The position numbers and the translations under genes are program-made. Below are positions 23,031-34,904 of a stretch of 64,000 bases of DNA, in pieces. The stretch lies in the NCBI GenBank assembly GCA_004352715.1, contig SCFE01000119.1:766964-830963 (forward strand), written 5' to 3'. Under the pieces are notes generated by a model. That model did not search any database and was not told where the DNA came from. It was given only the letters and a program-made list of their open reading frames with translations. The DNA comes from Hofstenia miamia. Taxonomy: Eukaryota; Xenacoelomorpha; Acoela. Positions within the stretch are counted from its first letter, which is position 1; each line of letters opens with the position of its first letter.

Positions 23031-25789
23031 AAGTGTTATGAGTACTTAAGGGTGTCCCATTGGGACCACCCCTGTCTTTCTTATACTACTCAGGTCCACT
23101 TCCACTACTAGAACATTTGGAAAGAAGTAGAATATCATATTCAAGATCAAAATTAGCTGTATTGTGCAGTGATATCTATATCTGCATGTGCAAGTTCATA
23201 ATTCTAAAACATTGAGCATGAGGATCTTTTTCAATCAAATTACCATATAAACTTATAAAACGAATTTCAATTACTAATTATTAAAAAATTAGATGGGTAA
23301 TGAGTTTTGTACAATTCAATTGATACAAGAAGTGCAGTATTGATAGCATTAAATTGATATAGAATATTATGTGAATGGCATTTGTTAAATGCATGAAGTA
23401 ATGACTAAGATTTATGTAGGGAGGAAACATAACTTTTTGAGTATTTAGTGGAGTATTTTGCTTCACTAGATTCAGAAGAGCTTCTTACCAAGATGTTAGA
23501 AAATTTGAGGAGTACAGATAAAATGAGAATAAGGAAGTATTAGGAAATAATGACATTCCATTTTTAACTATGTGGTTGTGAGCTATATACAGTTAGTAAT
23601 CACAAAGAACATTGGATGGACTTTAAAAATTGCTGCCAATATCTGTAGTTATATCAACAGTTAAATAGAATTATATTATCACATGATCTGAAAAGCTACC
23701 TTAAAGGAAATCATTTTGTTATTTGTAGAGAACAAATTTAGAATATTACAACTAAAATGTGTTGAGAAATCAACAATTTGCTGAAATATGCTGAGAAAAT
23801 AAAAAATTTAGTAGAAAACAATTTTTTCAAGTCAATGTACAGAACATTGAAATCACCTGTAGTCTTAGATATTGTACTATCAATAGAAATATGACACTGA
23901 CAGCAAAAGTCGTAAATAATTTGTTGTGCAAAGCATTGAGATTGACATTTTAGTCTTCTGATTCAAAGTTTTGCTTTGCAATATGAAGGGAAATTCTTCC
24001 CAGGAAAGGTAGTAAGTATGACTATGCTATTAGTGTACTACAGAAGGGAAGTTGAACTGCATGGACTTGGCCATCAAAACCAGACATTCACTCATATTCC
24101 TGGGAAGCTAATTGCAGACGCTTCTGGAAATTATGAGGAATCTCCAAGATCCTGGAAATGAACAAATGCTGTGGCTACATATAATCTAGTTATGCAAAGA
24201 GTTGAATTGCACAGGGTACATTTTCTCTCTGAATTTATCTTTATTCTAAACTTTTAGAGTTTAAGAATGTCGCTTGATTTCAATATGCACTTCTAGTGAA
24301 CAATATTAAGCATATCACAAAGCTGTAGAAAGCACTTTCTTAAATTTACTGGTCATGTGCTTCACCACAGTAATTTTGATAAACTTAATCAATTCCATAT
24401 TGATTATCAGTAATTGATACAAATTTTTTAGACTTTTGTACAATATTCTGTACAGGTCACACACCTTACTCAGTAACAGCATGTATTTATTCAGAAAACC
24501 CTGAATTTGAAAGCTCATTGAGCACTGGTTTACTCCAAAGAATATTAATGTACTTAATTGGTGAAACTCAGTAGTAACAAATTGAAAAATATTAGCGCTA
24601 ACATTTTTTTCAGAATTTCAATTTATTCAAGTCATATGCTTTACAAAATCTTACCATTGCATGTGATGTATCATTGCATTTGAATGCATAGTGATTCTAT
24701 GTCAAGCTTGCCTGGTTGTCCTATGGTAGAATGGGATATAAATTTTAACAAAACAAAGATTAAATAGTGTTATATATAGCTTTTCTTAAAAAAATACTCA
24801 ATCCTTACATAATATTAACATTTAAAACAGGAAAACAATGAAAGATGAAGAATAAATTTTTGAAAAACGTTTTGCACTGTAATGTCAAACATTTCAAGGT
24901 AAAGAATTTCCATTTTGAATTTTTTAAATTTAAGAATATATTTTTTACACAAATTTTTTACAATGTACATATTAAAACAAGACCAAAACTTAGTTGTTAT
25001 TTAAAGTCACAGTTTTTGGTCTTGAAAATAAGCTCATAGCTACATTACATCAAAAACTTTAACTAATAGTATTTTTTCACAAAAATTCCTTAGCTCTGGC
25101 CAGCCTAGATCAGCAAATAATTATTTTATCTATATGATCACACTTTACAAAATACTTTGCAGGCTAAATGCTACATAAAAGTTGAAGCATTATGAAATTC
25201 AAAATTAAATTTGTGATTATGGTCAGAATTGCAATTTAATTCTACAAAAATTTCGAATTTTATAAGATATGAAGAAACAATAAGGCAAGTAGCTGAAATT
25301 ATTGTAGATATTTGAAATCTAAACAACCCTTAATCTCAAAACATGTACTGTTGTGGTGCTGGACAATTCTGTCATGAACTATTAGTCAATATCTGTATAA
25401 TGATTGTCTTTATTTATGACACCATTTGTCTCATGTTTGACAAAGTGATGCTTCTTGAATCCTAGTTTAAAGAATGGTTTTTCAAATTCTAAAATAGATA
25501 TTTGAAAGATCTAGAGTCAGTACTTCAGATCTTGTCTGCCAATAAGTGTAAATAACTAATTTAAAATTCCTTAATTTTCATCTGGTGGATTGCTGAAATA
25601 TTTTATTAAATCTGTTCAGCAGTGATTGTCAGCTAATCTTGAAGAATCATTGGAGTAGAGACTTAGCAGTAAGTTGAGGACATATATCCAGTGAGTACGC
25701 ATTTAGCAATTTGTTGGTGATTCAATGGAAACAGTGTAATTGAGAAATCAAAGTGATTATTACGCCATCTAGCATGCTTATGAAGCAAA
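23031..25789. other. AT-rich flank between Polinton copies
   Basis: Apart from the small fragment at 23,940-24,160, no gene or repeat is recognised. The sequence right of 23,030 should start with the 6-bp target duplication (AAGTGT), but the partner lies outside the window. Confidence 0.4.
23940..24160 (+). pseudogene. Fragment of a repeat-encoded C-terminal motif (WTWP...DIHSY)
   Basis: One frame gives LQYEGKFFPGKVVS, then shifting frame gives AISVLQKGS, TAWTWPSKPDIHSYSWEA. The arrangement FPGKV...VLQK...W.WP..D..Y is a short C-terminal motif I have seen in invertebrate repeat proteins of unknown function. At least one frameshift and one stop. No neighbouring parts of such a protein are visible. 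Confidence 0.3.
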
Positions 25790-25825
25790 CCCATTATTAT
25801 GAAAAATATTACTCAAATATCATGA

Positions 25826-26220
25826 GATGGCTAGCATCTGGTTCACTTGGCAGTCTGTTTGACAAGCTATGTACAACTCAGCCATGATCAATGTATAATC
25901 CTTTAGCACAAGAAATTATCCCACCAACTACACCCGTAAAAGAAAAACAAACCCAGCACAAATAAATACGTCCTACAATTAATAATAATGGTCTTGTCCC
26001 TCTTACCAATATGCAAGAAGATGATGATATTTTAGAATGTTTAAATGATGTCAATTCACAGTCATCAACTTGTATTTTTTCAAATGTAATTCCAGCTACT
26101 GAACTTCTGAAAAAATCTGGCTAGCAATTGAGGACATTATTCAGTTAAACAAGTATGATGCTAAAGTGAAGATGAGACTGAACAATGGCTTCTACTATTT
26201 TCTTCCTAAACACTATGTAC
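25826..26220 (+). pseudogene. Broken copy of the LASGSLG protein
   Basis: Aligns to the gene at 21,981-22,394 over its whole length (SSTCIF, ELLKK, VKMRLNNGFYYFLP) with two stops and one indel. Same unknown function. Confidence 0.6.
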
Positions 26221-26344
26221 TTTCATATTATTTAATATTCCAATAAATTAATAAATAGGCAATAAAAATGACAAAATCAATAATTATTACTACAATGGTT
26301 TTACAACAAATTTCTTAAATTTACATTGGTTATTATTAGTAAGT

Positions 26345-26830
26345 GGTGATTATATACCTGGTTGAATGTTCATTTGGTACACAAATTTATAATAGTCCTT
26401 TATACACTAGAATTTTCCATGGTTTGAGGATATCAGTAAACTATGATTGAGCAAATTTTTCACTGGTTGAGAGATTAATCAACTTAAAAACCCACAGTTC
26501 ATTTTATTGAATGGCCAAAACACTGTTTCCTTTCTACACATTAAATTCAGAGATTTGATAAAAATCGTCATTTCCTCATTCATGAGGTTGCCCTCTTTAA
26601 AGGCAATGTCATGAAAATTACATTTATACCAGTTGAAAGCATTTTGAATATTGCAAGGGAGACAAGAAAACATTAGATTTGGATGTCATACTGAGATAAT
26701 GTATAATTTTTCACCTAACAAAATTAATAGTTCCTTAATGTAGTAAATACTATTGTAAACATTTCCTCATACTTTGAAAAACAGGCTAGATTTCATACAA
26801 GGCATAATGACTAATGAAATAACCAACTGT
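26345..26830 (-). pseudogene. Broken copy of the NAFNWYKCNF protein
   Basis: Minus-strand frame 26,673-26,479 and flanks align with 21,267-21,680 (NAFNWYKCNFHDIAFKEGNL; KMNCGFLS). Several stops upstream and downstream of that piece. Confidence 0.6.
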
Positions 26831-28783
26831 TCAATTAGAAAACTAGTGTGAAAGTGATCTATAATTTGTTTTTCTGTAATCAGAATAAATGATATCAATT
26901 GCATAGTCTTGCAAATTGCAATATCAGCTCTGTCTTCCTTGTCTAGAAGCTGAGGTATTCACCTCTCAAATTCAAAATTGCAATCATATATATCCCAACA
27001 AAAATTTTGATTACTGTTAGCTCCAAATGGCACATATTTTATCAATCAATGCGTCATCTCATAGGTGTAAACTGTTGTGACCAGCCATATAAAGCCAGTA
27101 GAAAACTGGTCAATAAATGATAAAAATTGATTTCTTTAAAACACATTCTTTAAGAAGACTTGCCTCCTCTAAAATTAAGTAAAGTTTTCCAACTTGCATC
27201 CTGTCCTGATGTCGCTTTTCATAAATTTATTTCAACCTCAAGCATAGGTTAAAAGGATTTGAATTTTATTATTGCATTACAAAATAGTAATGAACTTTAA
27301 CATGAATGGGCTACTTTTTTATTATAATAATGGCAGACCCTAAAAATTACAAATATATCTGTATATTTAAAGCAATCAATTGTTTTTATGAAAAATAAAG
27401 TTAGGGCCATACAAAATCAACATGAAATATTTGTGTTTTGGTTAAGAGTCTAAAATTTGTTTAAGCATAGGCACAAATCAAACGGTAAGAATTCAGAATA
27501 TTGCCATTGGATGGCACTTCCCTAATGTGAATTACTTAGTGTTAATACTTTGATAATTTGTTTATGTACAGAAAATTTTTTAGTCAAGCCAAACACCTAG
27601 ATGTCATCTTCACTACACTTAAAAATTAGAGGGAACTTACATATTTTCATGCTTAGCATGCCATCAATTCCCTGATTCAATTCTTCTTGAGATTAAATAA
27701 TTAATATCTCAGTCAATAATGATCATATCAACTTCAAACCACTTCCAATCAATTGCAAATTAAACTTTACATCTAGATCCATTAACATCATTTTTAATTT
27801 GTTTCCTTAAAAGATAAAATTATAGTGGGAACTATGCCTTTAATCACGCCATATGTGCCAATGATTCTTGTTACATTCATCCCCTCCTGCCTAGATTAAA
27901 TTGGGAATACCTGTCAATAATTGTAATATTGACTTAAAACCAGTTTCAATTGATTAGAAATTAAATTTTCCACCTAGATGTATGGAGAATTTTAATTTTA
28001 GTAGATCTTAGTCTTTAAACTTGAGGAAGGAGCTTGAAGTCTGAAATTTAGTCTTTATATAATTGTTAATAATGGTCATATCATTTTCACACATAGTTTA
28101 TTTGATTGCAAATTAAAAACTACATCTAGAAAAGTCCTTTGAAATTGTCTGACATGGCCTACTGTTTCCATTTATGATTTTCCATCAATCATCCCATACA
28201 TTTTGAATGAAATTTTCGAAAATAGAATATCTCAATGAACAATGGTCAGATCAAATTTGAACCTAGTTTATTCAATTGCAAATTAAAAATTACTTCTAAA
28301 AAAGTCCCTTAAATTGGTATTAGACATGGCCTACTACATTTATATTTTTAATTTTCCATCATTCACCCCATACATTGTTTAAGTATCTCTTTTCTTTAAT
28401 ATCTCAGCAAATAATGGAATTGGATCTTTCTGTGGAACTTGGAAATTGTGATTGACTGCCAAGCAAAAGTAAATAAATAGCATTGCATAACTATATTTTA
28501 GCAGAATACTTGTACACACAATCATAGTAAGCACAAAAACAGTCTATAGCTGAAGTTCTCTCTTGTTCCTGTTGAATCCTTCAGCTGCTATTACCAGGAC
28601 TTGAGTGAGAAGTTTCTAAACATTCTAACAGTATCTATGTAATATTATATTACTATATGACTATTAATAATGTAAATATTAGTCAGAAACATATTTGAAA
28701 AAAAGAAACAGAACAGATATATATTTAAAATATCAACAAAACAATTAAATGAATCTTTCATTATTATATTATATTAATTTACA
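26831..28783. repeat. Dispersed AT-rich modules (ATATCTCA...CAAATTAAAAATTACATCTAGAAA)
   Basis: From about 27,690 to 28,470 a 170-240 bp module recurs about four times. Core phrases are TTAATATCTCAG, GTCATATCA or similar, TCAATTGCAAATTAAA, ACATCTAGAAAA and GACATGGCCTACTA. The same module appears near 29.5, 33.1, 42, 50.6, 56 and 57 kb. No gene seen between 26,831 and 27,690. Confidence 0.6.
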
Positions 28784-28993
28784 CAGCTCCCAGGTGGAGG
28801 AATTTCTTGTTTGAAATTTTTGCAGTATTTTTCTGGAATGTTTTCAGCAACATTGTTTTCTATCATCAACCAACAAAGCTGATATGGAACTTTGAATTCT
28901 TTGTCAAAAATCCTGAAATATATTACAGTAATGAAATAAAATTAAAACTTACAGGTTTTTGCATTTCCAGAGGTAAATGTTTTGCGGGTCCAT
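28784..28993 (-). pseudogene. Two-exon mini-ORF, copy 1 (KEFKVPYQLCW)
   Basis: Minus strand: Met exon, then a 40-nt GTAAGT...CAG intron (28,952-28,913), then RIFDKEFKVPYQLCW, IENNVAENIPEKY and EIPPPGSCVN with stop at 28,784. Two more copies (29,069-29,257; 48,670-48,888) keep the intron site, its length and the peptide. Upstream of the Met is a polypyrimidine-AG, so the Met lies in an internal exon. Probably the last exons of a repeat gene; the copy at 48.7 kb lies downstream of YR copy C on the same strand. Function unknown. Confidence 0.55.
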
Positions 28994-29068
28994 TCTAAAA
29001 ACAAAAATCAAAACAAAAATTTGATGTAAATCAATCTGACATCTAAAGCACAAATAAATTTCTTTATT

Positions 29069-29257
29069 TTAATAAACTGGAGGAATTTCTTATTTCAAGT
29101 ATGAAAAGTATCTCTCAGGTATATTTTCAGCAACTTCATTTTTAATGTTAAGTTGATAGGGAATTTGAAATTCCTCATCATACATCCTCAAATATATATA
29201 AATGTTAAAATAAAATTAAAACTTACGGATTTTTGCATTTGCATAGAAATGCATCCA
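29069..29257 (-). pseudogene. Two-exon mini-ORF, copy 2
   Basis: Same layout as the copy 76 bp to its left: Met exon, 40-nt intron starting GTAAGTTTTAATTTTATTTT, then EEFQIPYQL, NEVAENIPERY, one in-frame stop, EIPPVY, stop at 29,069. A deletion removes a few residues after YQL. Tandem with copy 1. Confidence 0.5.
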
Positions 29258-32200
29258 TTCTAAAAAAAATATTTCAGCAAAACAACACCTCAAATTCAGC
29301 AAAAAATCTTAATCCAAGGCACAAGTTTTCATGGAAATATGTGAGCTTATGTAGGAGAAAAGGAACAAAATTTAACAAATTTAAGATGTTTTAATGGTGC
29401 TCTTACAAAGCAGAATAAAATGGTCTGAAAAACTAGACCTTTATATAGACTATATTGTATGCTGATTGGTTGACAGATTTTTAAAATTATTTTACGAAAT
29501 TTTGGGGAATAATAGTTAATATCTCAGCAAATATTGATCTAATTGAGTTCAGACTGCATGCATTTGATTGCAAATTAAAAATTACATCTAAAAAGTCCTT
29601 TGAACTTATCTTATACATGGACTATTACATTTTTATTTCTAATTTTCTATCAGTCACCCCATACCATTTTGATCCTAAATTTATGGAAATAATCGTTAAT
29701 ATCTCAACGAATTTTGGTTCTATTGACTTCAGACTGCATGCATTTGATTGGAAATTAAATTTTACATCTAGAAATGAACTTTTACACATTTTTAAACAGG
29801 CTATACCACATAGGGAACTCCCCATTATACTGTACAGTAGTCAATAACCCACTCAAAACTATTTGTTTAAAGAAAAAAACACTATATACAATAATAAATA
29901 GAGTTACTAAACCCATTCAGATAGATTCAGCTCAAAAATAGATAAAAATTGGAAATTGTACCACATAGGCAAATTTTGTACTGCATAGGCAATTGTCACC
30001 AGCCCCACCACATAGGTACCTATGCAGTATCAATGGTCAGAGGGCGTTGCAATTGTCTTTATTTCTTCTTGAAGGTATTATAAACTATGTTTAGTAATAC
30101 AACACTTAGCTAGTGGGGAATACTTTTTTCGAAATTCAACCCAATCCTCCTAAATATTTTACCATGAGACAAACTAACTCAAATTACTTTAAATTTGTAA
30201 ATTAGCATTTCTATGACAGCCAACTAATGAGTTTTTAAAGCTTGTCATTGACTTGTTTGCTTTGTAATGTAGGAACTTAATGAGGATTTACCAAATGGTT
30301 ATTACAGACATAATCACAGCCTAACTTAGGTAATCACATGCTTATTACAGTAAGTTTGACTTCACAGAAAAGATAGGTTGTTGTCTGAAAGATCAACCAT
30401 GTGCTTGAAGGCTTCTTCAGATGGTACTTGGCTTTTTGGCATTGCATAATGACGTCAAAATTTTTATCAAACAAGTATGGCAGTGGCAATAGATCCATAT
30501 TGATCAAATGTAAATAGTAAATATATCTTCAGCATGATATTATCAAGTCTACTATAAAACTGGGAAAAACGATTTTGATGCAAATGTTTACATATAATCC
30601 AAAAGCCAATTAAAGTATAGACAATGAAAATTAATGTACTGGCTGAATAAACACATTTCAAGAGTCAAATGAAACAAATTGTAGGTCTTCTCAAAATATA
30701 ATTCTTACCTGCAAAGCTTCATTGAGTGCATGACGGCCTCATTCCAGACATGCAGTTAGGCACTCAGATGTGCAAAAGGTTCCAATCCAATTTTTTCATC
30801 CATTGTCTAAGGATAGCCACAAGAAATCCTTCTTTCTCAATGTTGTCTCATGTGATATCACCTAAACAAAAATAAATTATAACATGGACAAAAACAGATT
30901 TTTCATTATAAACAATGTTTCCCAAAAATATAAAGCAAGATTCCAATAATATAAAGCAAGATTTCAAAAATAATGTAATCAAAATGTTAACAAATGTGTA
31001 GCTAAAAAATGATGCCATTATTTAAATAATAACCTGTTAATATTCAAGATGTAATGAAAAATATTGATATTCACTATATTAACATAAAACACCACCTTTT
31101 TCTTTTAAAGGAGTTTAATCTACATATATACATGTAATGCAAATGCACATCAACTAATTCTTTTTTCTACCGCTAGGCAGAGTAGTGATTTTATCATTTC
31201 TATTTCACTGTAACAATTGAAAGGTTAGAGGATTATTCTGGCTACCATGATCATTTTGGGCCATTATCAACAAAATTGTGAATCGTGAAATTAAACAAAT
31301 TTTTGTTGGGTGGTTTTAGAAATATGCTTCATATTCTTGAAATCTTGCTTTATGATTTTTGAATCTTGCTTTATATGTTGGGAAAACTGTAAAAATTTGA
31401 AGTTAAAGAAGGCTTTCCAATCTATTAAATGACAATGTTTTATGAAAACATTTCCTGGAATACTAAATCAGGATTGAATAATATTGATCAGTCAGATTTT
31501 GGAAGGGAATTCCTTAAATTTCTGAGTTAATTGGTTTGAGTGAAAAACAATCACTGTGTGAATGAGATTCTTCCTAACTTCTCATTAATCCACTAGAGTT
31601 TGATTTAGTAGGCTATCTTTTTTGAAATGCAATTAGCAAATATTTTCTCATTCTATGCAATGTGTTCCTCTAACATGAACATGGTGTATTTGCTTATTAA
31701 TTCTATCAAAAAGAAAGAAAATTTATGGAACACTTAGTTAAAAAAATACTAAAACAAAAAACTTAAAAAAAAAATTAGGAAGAAGTGTTCAAAGAAAATT
31801 AAGAAAATGTTGGTAACAGTAAGGTATTTATGATTGTTTTAAATTTACGAAATTACTGATTTGATATCACTTTTAAATTTTCACATTACAATTAAATATT
31901 TAGTTGCAGAAATAAAAAGAAAATGACACTACTTAAAATCAGAATTTTCTAAGTTTGCATCATTTTACAGAAACAAGTGGTGCTGGTGCAAACAATGATA
32001 TGCATTTTTCCAAATGGAAATATTTTAATGCAATGGTGTTTGTCAACATGTAGTCACACCAAGAAAATCATCAAATAATGTTTAGTGAGGTAAAACTTAT
32101 CATTTAACTTGATTAAATTTTTCATTCTGAAAAATAATATATTAACTTATTTTCTGTAACCATAAAAAATATATAAAGAATTTGTAAAAAAGTTTTGTTC

Positions 32201-32299
32201 AATTCAATTTAGAGATGTTTCCCCACTCATAATAATTAATAAGGATTCTTTAAAAAACTTTTAGTATGTGTTCTCAGAGTTTGATACCATAAACATATA
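29258..32299. other. Spacer with dispersed modules and possible exon debris
   Basis: 29,510-29,830 holds two AT-rich modules. At 30,700-30,860 (minus) a stretch reading IEKEGFLVAILRQWMKKLDW and ending at a GTAAG donor looks like a lost exon, but has stops and no family match. The remainder is AT-rich with nothing recognised. Confidence 0.35.
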
Positions 32300-32770
32300 T
32301 AAGAACTGTCAGCTTTGTATTTTTAATAATTTTTGAATTTATTTTTAGATTTTCATCTTCTGTGCCTTCAATTAGCACTCCACTAGGTCTGAGGTGGCCC
32401 CAACAACAATAATTTAATAATTATATATTTTAGACACTATCAATTTAGGAACAAGGCGTAGTAATCGCATTTGTGACTTTATCTCTTGTGTAAGTGATTT
32501 ATTAATTATGCAATGATTGATTAATATTTCGATCAATTAAGTCAGACAGTTGGCCAAGGACACTGATGAATTCACTAATATTGATAAATTATGTCCGTTC
32601 CTTTCCCTAATCATTAAGAGACATGAGGGAAAATATGACATTTCACATCAACATAGTTTGTTGATTAAAGTGAAAAAGTTTCTGGTCTATGCTGCTGGAC
32701 CAGAAAAGGATGGTTGGTCTGCAAGGGCATTACATTGCCTAAAAGATGTAAAAATCCTAAAACATAGACT
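32300..32770 (+). pseudogene. YR-family copy D: fragment of a zinc-finger tyrosine-recombinase-like gene
   Basis: A 41-nt intron (32,308-32,348) sits in the same place and flanks (AAGAACT before, TTTCATC after) as introns in copies B and C. Downstream an exon reads LAKDTDEFTNID, CPFLSLIIKRHEGKYD, then VKKFLVYAAG. This aligns with B at 38,625-38,790 (LAKDTLNFTDTD, FLMYIINKKEESRYG). It would be the region N-terminal to the catalytic Arg. Zinc finger and catalytic parts are absent. It ends before the TA microsatellite and gap at 32,857. Confidence 0.6.
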
Positions 32771-32856
32771 ACTAGTACCTAGAAGGACAGCTCGATCCAT
32801 CATCTACATACAAAACGGGAGCCAAATAAAATAAAATCTTTTTGGGGACATCCTAT

Positions 32857-33001
32857 ATATATATATATATATATATATATANNNNNNNNNNNNNNNNNNN
32901 NNNNNNNNNNNNNNNNNNNNNNNNNNNNNNNNNNNNNNNNNNNNNNNNNNNNNNNNNNNNNNNNNNNNNNNNNNNNNNNNNNNNNNNNNNNNNNNNNNNN
33001 N

Positions 33002-33031
<30 letters not shown>
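32857..33031. repeat. TA microsatellite with assembly gap (N 32,882-33,001)
   Basis: Pure AT dinucleotide runs on both sides of 120 N. Frames through it are not genes. Confidence 0.95.
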
Positions 33032-33038
<7 letters not shown>

Positions 33039-33045
33039 TAAATAT

Positions 33046-33602
33046 AATAGGTTACTAAAGGAAAATTCAAAATAACATAGTAGGCCATATCTGAGAATAT
33101 TTTAAGATCTTTTCTAGATGTAGTTTTTAATTTGCAATCGAGTAAACTGTGGGCAAAATTGATAGGACCATTATTCACAGAGATATTAGCGAATATATAT
33201 TTTTAAATATTGGGTAAAAAATTCTGGGGTATTTTCTTAATATTTTCACTAATATCTCAATGAATAATGCTTGGATCTAATTAAAAATACTTTTATCTGA
33301 CCTCTAGTAAAATTTTACGTATGTAAATGTCATTTAAAAGTGTTTCAATTATGCCCCAGAATGATGTATTTTAGCTTATTCTGACATTAGCACAAAAATA
33401 TAACATACAGTAACATCTTATGCCCTAAAAAATAATGACCCAAAAAGTTTAAAATTGGTTTTAGGGATATCAATGGAGTAGAGTAAATATCATATTAAAA
33501 GTTAAAAAAAATTTAAAGTTTGGTAGTGTTACCCTATGTTAAGGAATGCTACCTTATGTTATCACCAGAAAAGTTTATGAAAATTCGCATTTAGAACAAG
33601 AA
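33046..33602. other. Dispersed modules, inverted orientation
   Basis: 33,080-33,180 is one AT-rich module in reverse; 33,240-33,290 is the start of another. Nothing else recognised. Confidence 0.5.
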
Positions 33603-34233
33603 TGAATAGACTTATCAATGTTACTTCACATGACAAATTTAGCCACTAATTTACCAATTTCAGTTGAGCAGAGATTTTTCAGTTACTATAGGGACATTGG
33701 ACACTTACTGGATACCATGATTAATTTACATATAAGGCAGTATTTAAGAAAATTTGTAATTGATAACGAACTGGATAGCCAAAATGAAATGGATAATGAT
33801 GAGGATATTTTACGTGAAGATGAAAATTTTGAATTTACAAGTGATTGACCTGTTAGTGATTGGGAATTTCAACAATTTACTTCAATGGTCTCTACCTTAG
33901 CTCCCAATGTTAAACCAAATTATTTGTTTTTTGAAATTGAATTAAATTGGAAGTCTTTCTACAAAATTACAAGTACCTGATCATTTACTCTTTTTACCAA
34001 AAACCTGTATATTGCACTGGATATACTTAAGCCTTATATAAAGAAAAGGCCTGTTTTTGATAATGTTACGAATTCTCAGTTAATTGCTCAAGTAAACGCT
34101 CTTTGGAAGCACGGATTATTGAACAATCAGTTAGATCATTTTTTCAAAATTACCAATGGGAATTACTATAGCATCTTTCTTGTGTCAAATTTTCACAAAC
34201 TGTTTAAACTTAAATGTTGGATTGCACAGCGAT
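33603..34233 (+). pseudogene. Unrecognised ~205-codon reading frame with two in-frame TGA
   Basis: From MLLHMTNLATNLPISVEQRF (33,618) the same frame continues past TGA at 33,846 (PVSDWEFQQFTSMVSTLAP, PNYLFFEIELNWKSFYKI) and past a second TGA at 33,987 (ALDILKPYIKKRPVFDN, VNALWKHGLLNNQ) to TAA at 34,231. The amino-acid texture is protein-like over the whole length, including an acidic stretch NEMDNDEDILREDENFE at about residues 55-72. I cannot assign a family. Both interruptions are TGA, but a pseudogene is the simple reading. Confidence 0.4.
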
Positions 34234-34364
34234 AACAATGCTTATTTGGTTGGCAGCAAGCTTAAATGTTTGATTGCACAGGGATAACAATGCTTATTTG
34301 GTTGGCAGTAAGCTTAAATGTTGGATTGCACAGGGATAACAATGCATACTTGGTTGGTGGTAAG
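34209..34364 (+). repeat. Three 52-bp tandem units
   Basis: Unit CTTAAATGTTGGATTGCACA then GGGATAACAATGCTTATTTG, at 34,209, 34,261 and 34,313. A fourth, partial unit lies at 34,660-34,710. The first unit overlaps the end of the frame ending at 34,233. Confidence 0.9.
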
Positions 34365-34375
34365 CTTGCATACAG

Positions 34376-34545
34376 GGATAGCTGCTGTTGCTGATGGATT
34401 CTACAAGACAGGTTCCTTTTTGTCTTAATTTAGTAATGTCCTTGTTTAGGTTTCACAGGCTGCTGATGGATTCTTCAAGACAGGTTTTATCTTGTTTTAT
34501 ATTTTTAATTTTAATGCTTTTATTGAGGTTTCTACAGTCTCATGG
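34376..34545 (+). repeat. ~170-bp direct repeat of an exon/intron block (outer copy)
   Basis: Matches 35,430-35,590 inside YR copy A (GCTGTTGCTGATGGATTCTA through TTTCTACAGTCTCA). Both hold the same two exon-like pieces, TGATGGATTCTACAAGACAG and TGATGGATTCTTCAAGACAG, separated by a 38-nt GT...TTTAG intron. The outer copy keeps a GT after the second piece, whereas the inner copy reads AT there. Confidence 0.85.
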
Positions 34546-34741
34546 TTTAGTTCTGCTGATCTGATGGATCTTTGGATGCTGTATATTTCTTATCTTACCT
34601 TGCCTTGCCCGCTTAGGTTTATTTATTGTCTGTATTCAAATGGGCTTTAAGGCTAAAAATGCTAACTTGGTTGGCAGTAAGCTAAATGTTGGATTGTACA
34701 GGGATAACAAGTAAACCTTTCATGGTGAACAAAGGGGATAC

Positions 34742-34770
34742 GTGCTTTGCTGACATAGTAAGCAAGGCAC
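34742..34770. promoter_or_regulatory. 29-bp imperfect palindrome upstream of YR copy A
   Basis: Arms GTGCTTTGCT and AGCAAGGCAC around a 9-bp centre, 134 bp before the ATG. Equivalent to 37,476-37,504 before copy B, with arm changes that keep pairing. Could be a recombinase site, a regulatory palindrome or a hairpin. Confidence 0.55.
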
Positions 34771-34904
34771 TATCCTCTTATTTTAAAAATAAATTTTCAT
34801 TTATTCACTAAACAAGTAAACCTTAATAAATTTATTTTATACACTAAATTTATTACACATTTATTGTTTTAGTGCTACTTACTAAGGTGCTTGCAATGTT
34901 TTAG

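Larger units (their letters stand above)
25790..26830. mobile_element. Remnant of a second Polinton, inverted relative to the first
   Basis: Contains broken paralogues of two genes from the right end of the outer Polinton: LASGSLGSLF on plus (25,826-26,220) and the NAFNWYKCNF protein on minus (26,830-26,345). They are convergent as in the parent, but in reversed order, so this copy points the other way. No terminal repeat is found beside it. Confidence 0.6.

Noticed and set aside
29617-29847. 76-residue protein with an apparent opposite-strand partner
   Set aside because: Both follow the dispersed AT-rich module, which recurs with frame-breaking changes elsewhere.
33618-34233. Selenoprotein reading of the two TGA codons
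   Set aside because: No SECIS-like element noticed and no selenoprotein motif; pseudogene decay is simpler.
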